DNA from: Cryptomeria japonica
Lineage: Eukaryota > Streptophyta > Pinopsida > Cupressales > Cupressaceae
Length of the DNA: 64,000 nt
Reading direction: 5' to 3'
NCBI RefSeq assembly: GCF_030272615.1
Contig: NC_081406.1
Span: 241,044,422 to 241,108,421 of the forward strand
The position numbers and the translations under genes are program-made. The notes under the pieces were generated by a model. That model did not search any database and was not told where the DNA came from. It was given only the letters and a program-made list of their open reading frames with translations. Position 1 is the first letter of the stretch; each line of letters opens with the position of its first letter. Shown here one piece after another: positions 11,522 to 23,140 of the stretch.

Positions 11522-13590
11522 TTGATGATGAGGAGAGGTTTGTGCCATACTGGAGGAGATGAAGAGCCCTCACAAAGGAGAAATTTGTTCAAGACCATAT
11601 GTAAGCTATCTATTAAGTGTTGTAAAGTTGTTATTGATAGTGGTAGTTCAGATAACCTTGTTTCAGAAGTGAAGGTGACTAAGTTGAATTTGGAAAGATT
11701 GAAACACCCTAAGCCTTATAAGATAGCATGGATACAAGATGATCATAATTTGTTAGTAAGTGAGCAATGTTTGGTACAATTGAAAATTGGAAATTAACAT
11801 GATGAAGTCTTGTGTAATATTATGTCTATGGATATTTGTTACCTTTTGTTGGGTAGACTTTGGCAGTTTGATAGACAGGCAATACATGATGGGAGAAAGA
11901 GCATATACACTATTGTGGCGAATGGAATGAAACAAACCTTGTTAGCCTTAGAGGAGCCTTTAAAGAGTAAAGTTTGTACAAATGGTAGAATATGTTTGGT
12001 GGATGGAAGGGAATTCCTAGATGGGATGAGACATCAGAATGTGTGTTTTTCTTTAGTTCCTAAGAAGACTGAGAATCTGGAGCATGAAGAAGAAGAGATA
12101 GAGGAGATGAAGGAGTTGCTGATAGAGCATGAAGACATCATTCCAGATAATGTGCCTAATGGATTACCACTAGTGAGAAGTATAATTCATTGTATGAACT
12201 TGATTCTTGGAGCTAGTTTGCCTAACAAAGCTGTACGCCAGATGACAATGGTAGAAAATGAAGAGTTGAATAGACAAGTGTAGGAGTTGTTGAAGAAAGA
12301 TTTGATCAGAGCGAGTTTGAGTCCCTGTGCAGTGTTAGAGAAATATTAACACCTAAGAAGAATGGAGGATGGAGGATGTGTACCGATTCCAGAGCAATAA
12401 ACAAGATCACAATGAAATAATAGTTTTCTTTACCTAGGATGGATGACATAATGGATTGTATGAGTGGATCCAAATACTACACGAAGACAGACTTGAAGAG
12501 TGGATATCATCATATCAGAATTAGAGAAGGAGATGAGTGGAAGATAGCATTCAAGACAAATTAAGGACTGTATGAATGGTTGGTGATGCCTTTTGGATTA
12601 ACTAACACATTCAGTACTTTCATGAGGTTGATGAATGAGGTATTGAAGAAATTATTGGGTAAGTTTGTTATTGTATATTTGGATGATATTCTAACTTTCA
12701 ATAAGACAAAAGAGGAGCATTTGTTGCATTTAAGAACAAGTTTTGCAGAGGTTTCAAGAGAGAAGAAAAGTTGCTAATAAATCTTACAAAGTGTACTTTC
12801 ATGAAGGAAGAGCTAGTCTCTTTGGGATTTGTGATATCTGTTGATGGATTGAAGATGGACCCTAAGAAAGTAAAAGCAATTGTTGAATGGCCTACACTAG
12901 AAAGAATTCAAGAGGTAAGATCATTTCATGGATTGGCCAATTTCTATCAGAAGTTTATTAGAAATTTCAGTTCACTTTCTAGTCCTATGACTGAGACAAT
13001 GAGGGGAGATAAGAAAGAATTCAAGTGGACCACCAAAGAAAATAAAAATTTTGAACTGTTGAAGTAGAAAGTGACTTAGTAGCCTGTGTTAGCTTTACCG
13101 GATTTCAACAAAGTGTTCTAAGTAGATTGTGATGCAAGTGGAACCGCAATTCGAGCCATATTGAGTCAAGAAGGGAGAGCAGTAGCTTATTTCAGTTAGA
13201 AGTTGAATGATTCCTCGAAGAGATACTCAATGTATGATCAAGAATTTTATACCATAGTCTAAGACTAGAAGAAATGGAGACATTACCTGTTTCCTAAGGA
13301 GTTTGTGTTGTATACTAATCATCAATCCTTCCAATATTTGAACAGTCAGAGTAAGTTGAATCAGAGACATGACATTGGTAGAATTCTTGCAGAGTTACAC
13401 CGTTGTGTTGAAGCATAGAAGTGGGAAATCTAACAAAGTTGTTGATGCATTGAGTAGAATAAGGAATTTGTTGACAGAGATGAGAGTGACAGTATTAGGA
13501 TTTGAGGAATTAAAGACCTTGTATAATGATGACCCGGTTTTCACAGAACCTTGGAGAGCATGTAGAGAACCGGTTATTGTATATTGAAGC
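11522..13590 (+). pseudogene. Ty3 protease, reverse transcriptase and RNase H
   Basis: The aspartic protease retains its DSG motif (VVIDSGSSDNLVS) near 11630. The RT starts about 12180 and is broken by stops near 12282, 12347, 12418 and 12562. Its core is recognisable from [12 protein letters not shown] and the catalytic VYLDDIL at about 12665-12690. The RT connection shows LTKCTFMKEE...LGFVIS...VEWP. RNase H follows at about 13090-13460 with VDCDASG, AYFS and [10 protein letters not shown], carrying several TAG codons. Domain order is that of Ty3. Confidence 0.87.
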
Positions 13591-13599
13591 AAATGGTTG

Positions 13600-14943
13600 G
13601 ATTACTTTATTTAGGATGGGATGTTAATCAGGGGAGTTCTATTGTGCATACCTAAGAGCTCTATGAGAGAGAATCTAGAAAGGGAGAAGCATAGTGGAAG
13701 ATTAGTCAGACAATTTGGTGTTGAAAAAATAGTAGCATTGGTAAGTGAATATTGCTTTTGGCCTTAGATTCATTATGATGTTAGGAAATTTGTGCAGAGT
13801 TGTAGAATTTGTCAAGTTGCAAAAGGTAGTAATTAGAATGTAGGATTGTATAGACCTTTGACAGTACCAGAGAGACCTCAGGAGGATATCAGCATTGATT
13901 CCATACTTGGATTACCTAAGACATAGAGGGGGAATGATTATATATTTGTAGTAGTGGATCGATTCTCAAAGATGGCTCATTTCATACCCTGTAAGAAGAC
14001 ATCAGATGTAGTGCATATAGCTGACCTATTTTTCAAGAAGTAGTGAGATTTCATTGATTACCTAAGACCATAGTTTTAGACAAAGATACTAGGTTTTTTG
14101 GTTATTTTTGGAGAACACTTTGGAAGAAAATGAAGAAAAATTTGAAATTGAGCTCTACTTTTCACCCACAGACTAATGGACAAACAAAGGTAGTAAACCA
14201 GATCTTGGGAAACTTGTTGAGATGCTAAGTTGGAGAGAGTAATGGATGTTGGGATTTTATTCTTGCACAAGCAGAGTTTTCCTACAATAATTCAATGAAT
14301 AGGAATACCAGAAGAACACCTTTTGAGATTGTTATTAGATAACACCCTAGAGGTATATCAGAATTGAGAGATATCAATAATGAAGATAAGAGAAGTGAAG
14401 AAGCAGAAGAACTTGTAGATCACATGAAATCCTTGCATGTCCAGGTTAAGCAACATTTGAAAGATATGAACAAAAAGTATAAGGAGAAACCAGATGAGAA
14501 GAGAAGCCATAATGAATTTGAAGTTGGCAATGAGGTGATGGTGATTCTAAGAAGAGAAAGAGTTCCAGTTGGAACCTATAACAAGTTGCAGATGAGGAAT
14601 TTTGGACCTTGTAAGATCTTGAGAAAGTTAAGTTCCAAAAATGCATATGAAGTGGAGTTACCGGATAGTTTGAGTATTTCACCTATATTCAACATTGAAG
14701 ATTTACATAAGTATCATGAATCATAATTCAGCAAGGATAGTATTCCAGACTTGGAGAAATAGTCTCTCAAGAAGGAACCAGATCAAATTGAAGACATTTT
14801 GGACAGTATGATTGGGTGTAGTACCCAAAGCAGTCAGTATAAGGAGTATCTTGTGAAGTGGAAGGACAAACAAGTTGAAGATTCATCTTTGATTTCTCAG
14901 GAAGAGGTAGACCGTCTTGGTTTTCCTCTGACCCTAGCAAAGT
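13600..14943 (+). pseudogene. Ty3 integrase with chromodomain-like tail
   Basis: The HHCC zinc-binding region appears near 13690-13815 (CRICQVAKG). The core follows around 13880-14270 ([12 protein letters not shown], then TNGQT) with several stops and frameshifts. The C-terminal part is open at 14364-14726 and includes the KLQMRNFGPCKIL...YEVELPD block. At 14785-14943 IEDILDS...YLVKWKDKQVEDSS resembles a chromodomain, which in chromoviruses directs integration toward particular chromatin. The frame then ends just upstream of the 3' LTR. Confidence 0.82.
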
Positions 14944-14976
14944 GAGAGACTCAATTTTTCAACAACCTTGGATGTT

Positions 14977-15724
14977 TGATGCAAGAGCATCCCCAGTTCT
15001 TGGCAATCTTGTATCAAACATAAAATATTTCTTTCTATTTGTCTTCTATTTTGCAGTTCAGCATTTCACTTTGCATTTTCTTGCATTGGTTCACCGTATC
15101 TTGTGGATTTTGCATTTTTCTTGATGACATGATCATCTTCCTTATTCCTAAACCTTGGAGTATTTGGAGCATTTTTAGGCAAGCTATTGATTCCAGATTT
15201 CAAGATAGTTTTTTGGCACCAGAACCACTTGAACCTATTTACATTGGTGAATCTATCGGATCCCTTTCATATCTTGTGGAGACTAGTGCATTGATTTCGA
15301 TGTTCTTTGGCATGTGGCCGACCTTTCCTTTGATCTACACTTCATCCTTTGGATGAGGCCAACCTTTTGGTTTTACATGTTTGATCTTGTTCTTTGGGAG
15401 CCAATCAAATCTTCTTGGATCATATAAATCATTATAATTGAGCATTATAATTCAGATCCTAGGAAGTTAGATAGAACATAGAAGGTAAATCCTAGATTTA
15501 GAGGTCTGGAGTTGACTTGTTTTGTAGTTAAGTATGTTTGTTGCAGGCCAGTGAGCCAAATCTTGTAACCTAGATGTTACCAATTATTTTTAATCAATTT
15601 TCATGATCTAATACATTCAATTCCATATTTCCTGCATCATATCCTCTTGTTTTCGTTGTGTTTACTCTTGCTGCCTGATCTGAATTGATCTCTTTGAGGT
15701 CCCTCCTAACCGGTGACGGCACCA
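14977..15724 (+). repeat. 3' LTR of Ty3 chromovirus
   Basis: About 748 bp, beginning TGATGCAAGAGCATCC and ending GACGGCACCA; it pairs with 9507-10292. No clear purine tract is visible immediately upstream (the sequence there is tttttcaacaaccttggatgt), so either the tract has decayed or the boundary is shifted. Confidence 0.85.
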
Positions 15725-16139
15725 GCTGAGTGTAAAAATGAGCCATCTTATTACAAGTTTAGTACCTAGAGAATTTATTATCATTCCCTATATAATTAAT
15801 AGAGGCCCATACAATAATCTTAGAACCCTATGCCAGTTTTCCAATTCTATTTTATTATTAATTTAATGGTAAAACAAGAAAGAGATTGTAGAAATCAACC
15901 TATTTGAGTTATGACTGATGGTAATACCTATCCATACATCACTTAGATTATTTTTTAAGGCTTCATAAAAACCTAGAGGGAGCTTTTTCTAATAGACATT
16001 AGCTCTTACTCAATTTTTAGAGGAATATCTCAAATAATTCTTAGGTTTCTACTCTGATCTACCATATTATTACCATAAATATTAATTTCCATTTTGCTTA
16101 AATAGAAAAGAATTATTTGGTTAATCAATTGTGATTTCT
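15725..16139. other. Spacer, no gene recognised
   Basis: AT-rich sequence after the chromovirus LTR without a convincing open frame. It may be the flank of the older pol fragment that follows. Confidence 0.5.
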
Positions 16140-17885
16140 AATGAGAAAATTCCTCTATATAGTCATGGTGAGAACATGTCTATGCCTCGTACTCTCCTTA
16201 AGGGAGATACTTATGATGTCCTCATGGATCCAAAATCTTCTAAAAAGGTGATTAAGATTGGGAATTTCCTTTCTTCAAAAAAATCTAAAACATATTCTAA
16301 TCTTTTATATTTTTATATTCTAAAATTCTCACTTGGTCTTATGAGGATATGCCTAGTATTGACGAATCTATTGTGCTTCACTATATCATCATATATCTCA
16401 ATGTGAATCTTGTCAAGAAAAACTTGGTAAGATGAATCCCAAGGTCTCTTTATTAGTCAAGATCAAGAGAGAAAAACTCCAATAAGTTGTTTTTATCCAT
16501 CCCATTAACTATTCACCTTGGATATCAAATATCATCAATGTATGTAAGCCTTATGGTTGTATTTGTGTTTGCATTAACTTTCATGATCTCAATAAGGCTT
16601 CTCTCAAGGATGAGTTTACATTATCTAATATCAATATGATTATGGACTCAACTGCAAACCATTCCCTCTTATCTTTAATGGATGTTTTTTCAGAGTACAT
16701 CAAATCCATATTAACTTGGAATATTAGTATAAGACTAACTTTACAATCCTTTGGGTGCCTTCTACTATGTAGTCATACCATTTTGGTTGAACAATGCTAT
16801 AAAAACTTATCAATCTCTAATGAACCAAATATTTCATGATTTCATTCATAAGATTCTAGAAGATTCTATTGATGATATCTTGGCTAAGTTTCTAACTCAT
16901 CAAGATCACATTAAGAATATGTCCTATCTTTGAAAGGATTTTTGACTCCATAAGATGATATTAAATCCTTGTAACCTAATGAACCTAGCTTGTGAGTAGC
17001 TTGGTACATCCCTATGTGATTAGTCTTGCCCCAATTTCCCCCTTCTTGAACCCCAACTTGGCAATATGTAATCCCAAGATAAGACATTTTGAGCATCAAG
17101 ATAGGTTGCGGGGATACCCCTATGGCAAAAAAAAGAAAAAGAAAAAAGAGATTGAATCCTTATAAGTGTGTCTTCAATGTTGACAGTGAAAAAATATTGG
17201 GATTTATCAATATCCCATCATGGAATCAAAGTGGATACAAATAAAATTGATAAAAGATTTAAAATTCCTCCACCTAGAAACATCAATCAACTTTGTAGTC
17301 TGCAAGGTAATATCTAGGCAATTTGAAGATTCATATCATAATTGATCTATCATGTACCCTTCAACTTACACATTCGTTGAAGAAATATGTTCTCTTTTGG
17401 TGAGATGAAGAGTGCCAAAAGGCTTTTGAATCCATCAAGAATTACTTTGCTAATCTTTCCATCTTGATGTTAGCTATGTGAGATAGATCATTTTTACTTT
17501 ATGTCTGAGCATCACCACATGCTTTAGCACCTTTATTAGCTCAACATGATGATGATGGTAAGGAAAGATTAGTCTATTACATCAATCACATTCTAGCTAA
17601 TTATGAAAGTTGGCACAATATGATGGAAAACCAATATCTTGCTCTTGTTTTTGCAACACAGAAGCTATGGAATTATCTTCTCCGTGCAGAAACTTGAATA
17701 TGATAATAAAATTTGATGTCCTTAAACATTTGTTCTCTGGAATTGATCTTTCTAAAAGGTTGGAAAAGTGGGTGATGTTGCACTCTCAATTTGATCTTAA
17801 GTTCATGACTTGAAAATAAATCAAAGGTCATGTTGTCGCTAATCTACTAGCATAAGATCCCTCACCTAACACCTTTGCTAATTTA
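16140..17885 (+). pseudogene. Tat/Ogre-like Ty3 pol fragment (RT to RNase H)
   Basis: In changing frames this reads as a non-chromovirus Ty3 polymerase. It has FSWSYEDMPSIDESI near 16325-16370, then VLMVVFVFALTF-like finger residues. Next comes the thumb/palm block IPFWLNNAIKTYQSLMN with SIDDILAK at the catalytic YVDD position (about 16860-16890). RNase H residues follow: SLQGN, KAFESIKNYF, APLLAQHDDDG and LALVFATQKLWNYLL. The end reads KGHVVANLLA, which resembles the linker before the second RNase H of Tat elements. Frameshifts and stops are frequent. No LTRs were found, so it is an isolated remnant much older than its neighbours. Confidence 0.75.
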
Positions 17886-17886
17886 T

Positions 17887-17929
17887 ACATACATACATAC
17901 ATGCATACATACATACATACATACATACA

Positions 17930-17961
<32 letters not shown>

Positions 17962-18073
17962 CTTACCGATGTTCTTCATACACAAAAATTTTAGTCGAAA
18001 AAACATAGGAACATACATACATACATATACATACATACATATATACATACATATATACATACATACACATACA

Positions 18074-18104
<31 letters not shown>
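17887..18104. repeat. (ATAC)n tetranucleotide microsatellite
   Basis: Near-perfect acat/atac repeats occupy 17887-17957 and 18011-18104 around a short unique stretch. The long cysteine-tyrosine-methionine open frame on the minus strand is an artefact of the repeat. Confidence 0.95.
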
Positions 18105-18105
<1 letters not shown>

Positions 18106-19087
18106 CAATTACAGATAAAGCATTTACACTATATTTTTTTTAAACAATATTTTAAAGAATTAAATTTATCTAAATTTAAGTAATATTTATAATCCAATTA
18201 CCTATTATAATGTATAAGCATATGATTTGCAAACATATTTTTATATACTACTTGAATTATTTAAATTGTGAAAAAAATTAATTTAAAAATGTAATTCAAA
18301 AATTTAATTTTATTAATATAACCATAAAGATAATTAAATATCGATTCCATAAATATTAAGTTATAGGTAAGAATATTTAATTAAACTTTTTACCAAAACT
18401 CACTATATATTATCTAATATATTCTAAAATTTTGATAAAATAAAAATAATTTTTTATTTCTTAATAAAGAAAATAAAAATCTAAAATAAATAATATTTTT
18501 GTTGCTTAAAAAAATTAAAATATGTTTAATGTACTTTAATACAAGCATTAATTAAGAGTGTATAAATAACTTCTTTAAACATTTGACATAGAATTACTCT
18601 ATGTCATCCAAAATGTTCAAAACTCATGTAGATATATAACTAAATAATTTAATTTATAAATGATAAAAATATCGACTTGCTTGAAATATTAGAGAACCAT
18701 AATATAAAACTAATATAATCATGATAATGACATATTCTTATATATATTATATATTTCTAATTTGAAAAATATAAATCTATATTACTATCATCACAAAGAT
18801 AAATAAATATAAATTTAACAATTATTAATTTATAGATAAAAACATTTATATATATTAAAAAATATATAAAAAAAAATGAACGTGCATAATTAAATACAAC
18901 TAACAAAATTAATAAATAAAAGTATTCATTAATCTTAATATTAAAATCACTTATGTTCATATTGAGATGGTGTGATGATTAAGTTGTGGTGTTGTGGTTA
19001 TTTCCATCAACATTAATAATTTTGTTGAGATTTCATTGTTAGCTACTATTGAATGTTTACATAGAATGAAGTCCCCATACATATACA
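18105..19087. other. Very AT-rich spacer, no gene recognised
   Basis: Extremely A+T-rich sequence with homopolymer-like runs. Open frames such as 18757-18960 minus are compositional. It ends at the proposed Helitron 3' terminus. Confidence 0.6.
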
Positions 19088-19116
19088 CTAGCAGTTGCAG
19101 GGGGAGTGGCTACAAC
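19088..19116 (-). other. Candidate Helitron 3' terminus: hairpin plus CTAG
   Basis: On the minus strand this reads GTTGTAG, a 9-base loop, CTGCAAC, then TG and CTAG followed by T. That is a 7-bp stem (one G-T pair) two bases before a CTRR end abutting T, the canonical arrangement of a Helitron 3' end. It lies downstream of the Rep/helicase coding region in the correct orientation. The spacing to CTAG is shorter than usual, and I could not confirm the matching 5' end. Confidence 0.5.
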
Positions 19117-19288
19117 AAGAGGCCGATAGGTTTGATTGTTAAGGCAATATGTTAGTAGATGTATTAGAGTTGTGATACTGAGAGGTATATTGATTTACAT
19201 TCCTGCCATAGAAGTATTGTATAACTGAATAACAAATTTCTATTAAAGTCAAACAAATTATTGTACAATAAGAAAATTTTGGTGTACA

Positions 19289-19510
19289 TATCCCAACCAA
19301 TGGTTGTTCCCAAAGTTGAAAATTTTCCACCCACCATCCCCCATGCTGGTGTATCTAGCATGATGTACTTGAAGAAAATGTCATGAATATTTGATTTACA
19401 TTTTTATTTTGTAGGCTATATTATTCCCAACCAATTTTTTTTGTTGGACCTAGAGTATTGTTGTTATCCACCCTCCATTCCCCATGCCAGTAAGAATAGC
19501 ATGTTATATA
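19289..19510. repeat. Two diverged copies, about 137-bp period
   Basis: The block ccaaccaatggttgttccc...ccccatgctggtg at 19289 recurs in diverged form from about 19426 (ccaaccaatttttttt...ccccatgccagta). It lies in the non-coding 3' part of the Helitron region. Confidence 0.6.
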
Positions 19511-19929
19511 GCCTTTTGCTGAATTCCATGTGATCTATATGATGAAAGACTTGCATCATTGTTTCATTTATATGTTAGATTTGAATAACATGAAAGATTG
19601 GTGAAGTTAAATACTTTTAAAATCTTGAAAATTTAAAATTCAGTAATTTTTACTAATATAATACCTCATGGATGTGAAATTGCAGAATTGGAATCTCATG
19701 TATCATTCATGTCAGTATTTGTTTGTTGTGAGAGAGCTTTTCTGTAGAGAACTTTTTGGAATTAATAATTAAATTTGGTTTAAGAAGTGAAAGCAAGTTA
19801 ATATTTCTAAGTGGCTATGATATAGTTATCTACGTAACGGTATTTTGTATTCTGAAAAGATTTACATACCTTGATAGTAATGAGTTTGGTGTATTGGCTA
19901 TAGTTCTTTATCGCAAGTTGAATTCTTCA

Positions 19930-21045
19930 GTGAACAGAACCCGAAAGATTGAAGGGGTGTTAAAGAGAGAAGGTTGAATTGAATAACAGGTACAAATTGA
20001 AAAGCTTGACAAACCATAATACGTGTAAAAGTGAATATGTTGAGAGATAGTTGAACAACCTAAACAAAGTAAGAAACCTGCAAGCAGAGGTTGGAAAATC
20101 AATATATTGAACAAGTGAGTAAGGTTTACATACCGTGAAAGTAATGACCTTGCTGCATTCGATGCTATTCTTTACTGAAAGTTCAATTATTCAATCAAAA
20201 GAACTTGAAGGTGTAAAGGAATGTTAATGAGAAAAGGTGAAAGTGGTCAAATCTACAAACAGTTAAAGAACGTAAACAAAGCAACAAACCTAGAAGTACA
20301 GACTGAAAGTGGTCACGTCCACAAACAGTTAAAGAACATTGAACAAGTTGCTAATATTTGTAATTGTTATATTCATATGATGTTATTCTTCACTAAAAGC
20401 TGAATTATTCAATCAAAAGAACTTGAAGGTGTAAAGGAATGTTAATGAGAAAAGGTAGGGCAGACTGGAAGTGGTCAAATCTACAAACAGTTAAAGAACA
20501 TAAAAAGCAAGAAACCAGGAAGTACAACACAGAAAATCTAAAGAGTGTTACATGCCTTGAAATTAATGAGCATGGTGTATTGGATGTTGTTCTTTTTGAA
20601 ATCTAACCTTCACAAACCATAATACCTGTGAAAGGGAAGAGGTGTCTTGCAGACTGAAAGCAAGAATCTAAATAGTTAAAGAACATAAACTAAGTAAGAA
20701 TCTTGTATTACTACATTATTAGTGTATTAAATGCATTGAACAAGTGGCTAATAAACAAAGAAAGAAACCTGGAAGAACAGTACAGAAAATCTGAAGAGTG
20801 TTACATACCTTGGGATTAATGAGCTTGGTGTATTGGATGTTGTTCTTTTTGAAAGCTAACCTTCACAAACCATAACACCTGTGAAAGGGAAGAGGTGTCT
20901 TGCAGACTGAAAGTGGTCACATCCACAAACAGTTAAAGAACATAAACAAAGTAAGAAACTTGTATCAGTACATCATTAGTGAATATTAAATGCATTGAAC
21001 AAGTGGCTAAAATTTGTAATTGTTATATTCATATATTTTATAGCT
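19930..21045 (+). repeat. Repeat array A (plus orientation)
   Basis: Irregular tandem repeats share the core caaacagttaaagaacataa followed by acaaagtaagaaac. Copies lie near 20049, 20258, 20321, 20485, 20673 and 20929, with flanking blocks such as tgcagactgaaagtggtcac and caagtggctaaaatttgtaa also repeated. Unit spacing varies from about 60 to 260 bp. The same core occurs in arrays B (opposite strand) and C (same strand). It is non-coding. Confidence 0.85.
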
Positions 21046-21429
21046 TTCTTTGTTGGGTTGCATTTGGAACCTATGATAAATAACAATATATGAGAAAGTA
21101 ATTTGGGAAAATAGCAGGGAAATATTTGTTGAAAGCAACAAAATAGTTGAATAAGAAGTGGGTGTTAGGTATGTACATTTTGTTGCAGAGTTGGGACATG
21201 TAAAAGGGCTCTTCACTTCCATAGACGTTAGTTGTGTTGTTGTTCCTAAACAGTAGAAATTTTGTTTTGTGTTGATACATTGAATAGAAGATATACAATA
21301 CATGAAAACATAATGAAGATGTGATTTGCATACTTGGTTGTGTTTGTTCTGTAGGTATGTTTCTTTTGTTCTATGTGAAAGCTCCAACAAGCGGGCTTCC
21401 TCAGTCTTTCGTAGTATTGTTGATGTTGC

Positions 21430-23140
21430 ACCTTTCAATCATGAGTACCTTTGGTAGGTGAAGGCTAGTTGTATGCGTAGGTGTTCAATTGCTTTTAATC
21501 TTGAAAGTGTTGTGAATGTTAGGCCTTGTTTCTCTGTTTTGTGGATGTCAACTATGGCAAAGTCTAATGTTAGCCCCTGTGATTTGTGTATAGTAATGCC
21601 CCATGCCATTGCTAGTGGAATTTGTGTGTGGTTTCCTTAGTAATTGGTGGAATCGGGACATGTTTTGCATTTTGTGGATCCCATGAAGGCCTAGTATAAT
21701 GTTTGAAAAGAACGACCACATATTTTAGCAAATCAAGTGGTTTGGAAGCTGCATCGTAGACAATTTGTTTGATTTGACGCAAAGCACAATTTACAAGGCC
21801 AACTTCTATCCATAAATTTGCAATAAGCATAATTTCTTGGTCTATAGAAAGAAGAATTTCAAATGCTAGTTGTTCTTCTTGGTGTGCCTGCTTATCTCTT
21901 TGATGGGCAATAATTGTTGTTGCACGTGCAATGGGTGAGTGCAATTGTGTTAACATTTTTATGTTGTGTGCACTTGAAGCTGCATTTGTTGCAAATAAAT
22001 GCTTTTGTTGGCTGAAGTGATTATTCTGATCAAGTGTCAAAGCATGGGTTGACCGCAATTGGAGGGATTCCCAGTCTGTTTGCAATGGTGTTGAGTTGCG
22101 GATATTAAGCAATATTTCATGGAAATTTATCTGTGAAGAATTTGTGTCTTGTTGATGAAATGGAACGTCCAAGGTCACAACAGTATTGAATGTGTGCCAT
22201 AGAGCCAGTGCCATTGAGTGAGATGTGTATAATGGCCTATCCATAACTGGGGGAAGCTGTGCAAGATCACCAATCAAAATAACTGAGATACCTGCAAATG
22301 ATTCATGTTGTCTGTTGGGAAAAGATTCTCGCAATCTTTTATCAATCTTAATGAGTAATTGAAGGCCAACAAAGCTCATTTCATCTATTAAAATGTAACG
22401 TAAATGTTTGCATTGCTCTTGAAACATTAATAGGGAATGACCTATTAAGGGTTTGTATTCTTGAATGGGTATACAGAGGGCAGCATGGATTGTCATTGCT
22501 TGGATATTATATGCGGAGACACTTGTTGGTGCTAGTACAAGAAAAGGGTACTGTGCATGTTCTAAATTTGAATTTAACTGTCTGCATATGTAGTCAATAA
22601 GAAATGATTTTCTAGTTCCTGTTGTGCCTTGAATGATCAATCGTAAAGGTGAAGAATGCAAGTTCTGTTCAGCATGATTTTTAATGATATCAAGTGCAAT
22701 AATTTGGTTTCTTGCAAGCTCATAGTTGGTAGGTGCATTTAAATGCGGGTTGGCAAGATTGTGGGGTGCTTGGCTTTTCTCTATTAAAATAAAGTGAGGT
22801 GCTTTTGAATGCAATGCTTCATCAGGTATAGAAGTAGTCCAATCAAATTGTAGATCAAAATCACATCTGCCAAGCATTTGAAGAGAAACAACATCAAAAT
22901 TGTTTGATGCTCCCATTTGCGACAAGAACTCCCATTCATACAGATCTTCATGAGTAGATTGTCGATTGTCTTCTGGTTGTAGCTCTTCACCATTTTCTGT
23001 TGTAATATGTTCTTCAAAACCATTTACATGCCAACGGATGTAATCTGTACTTTGAAGATCTTTCCAATTTATGATAATTTCTTTAGCTGAGTTCCCTATA
23101 TGTAGAGGAATGATTTGAAATGGTTTGTAAAGAAGCAATT
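21430..23140 (-). pseudogene. Helitron helicase domain (Pif1-like)
   Basis: This is the C-terminal superfamily 1 helicase of the Helitron replicase, which would unwind DNA during rolling-circle transposition. A 508-codon open frame (23138-21612) includes a Walker A-like GTTGTRKSF (GTGKS altered to GTRKS), the Walker B region LIDEMSFVG and ILIGDLAQLPPV. After a one-base frameshift near 21640, the C-terminal motif continues in another frame as WGITIHKSQGLTLDFAIVDI and LTFTTLSRLKAIEHL, down to about 21430. The altered Walker A lysine neighbourhood plus the frameshift argue for loss of function. Confidence 0.9.

Larger units (their letters stand above)
9507..15724 (+). mobile_element. Ty3 chromovirus LTR retrotransposon, degenerate
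   Basis: A full-length Ty3/gypsy element has LTRs at 9507-10292 and 14977-15724, a tRNA-Met primer site, and Gag, protease, RT, RNase H, integrase and a C-terminal chromodomain-like segment in Ty3 order. The chromodomain places it among plant chromoviruses; I cannot assign the clade. Dozens of stops and several frameshifts make it defective. The 5-bp flanks (tttag before, gctga after) do not match, so the target duplication is lost or my boundaries are a few bases off. Confidence 0.9.

Noticed and set aside
17878-18108. Met-Tyr-Val-Cys repeat open frame
   Set aside because: Translation of the (ATAC)n microsatellite.
19930-21045. CRISPR-like array of spaced repeats
   Set aside because: Repeat spacing is irregular, the units drift and the context is a plant genome with a Helitron. 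There are no cas genes.
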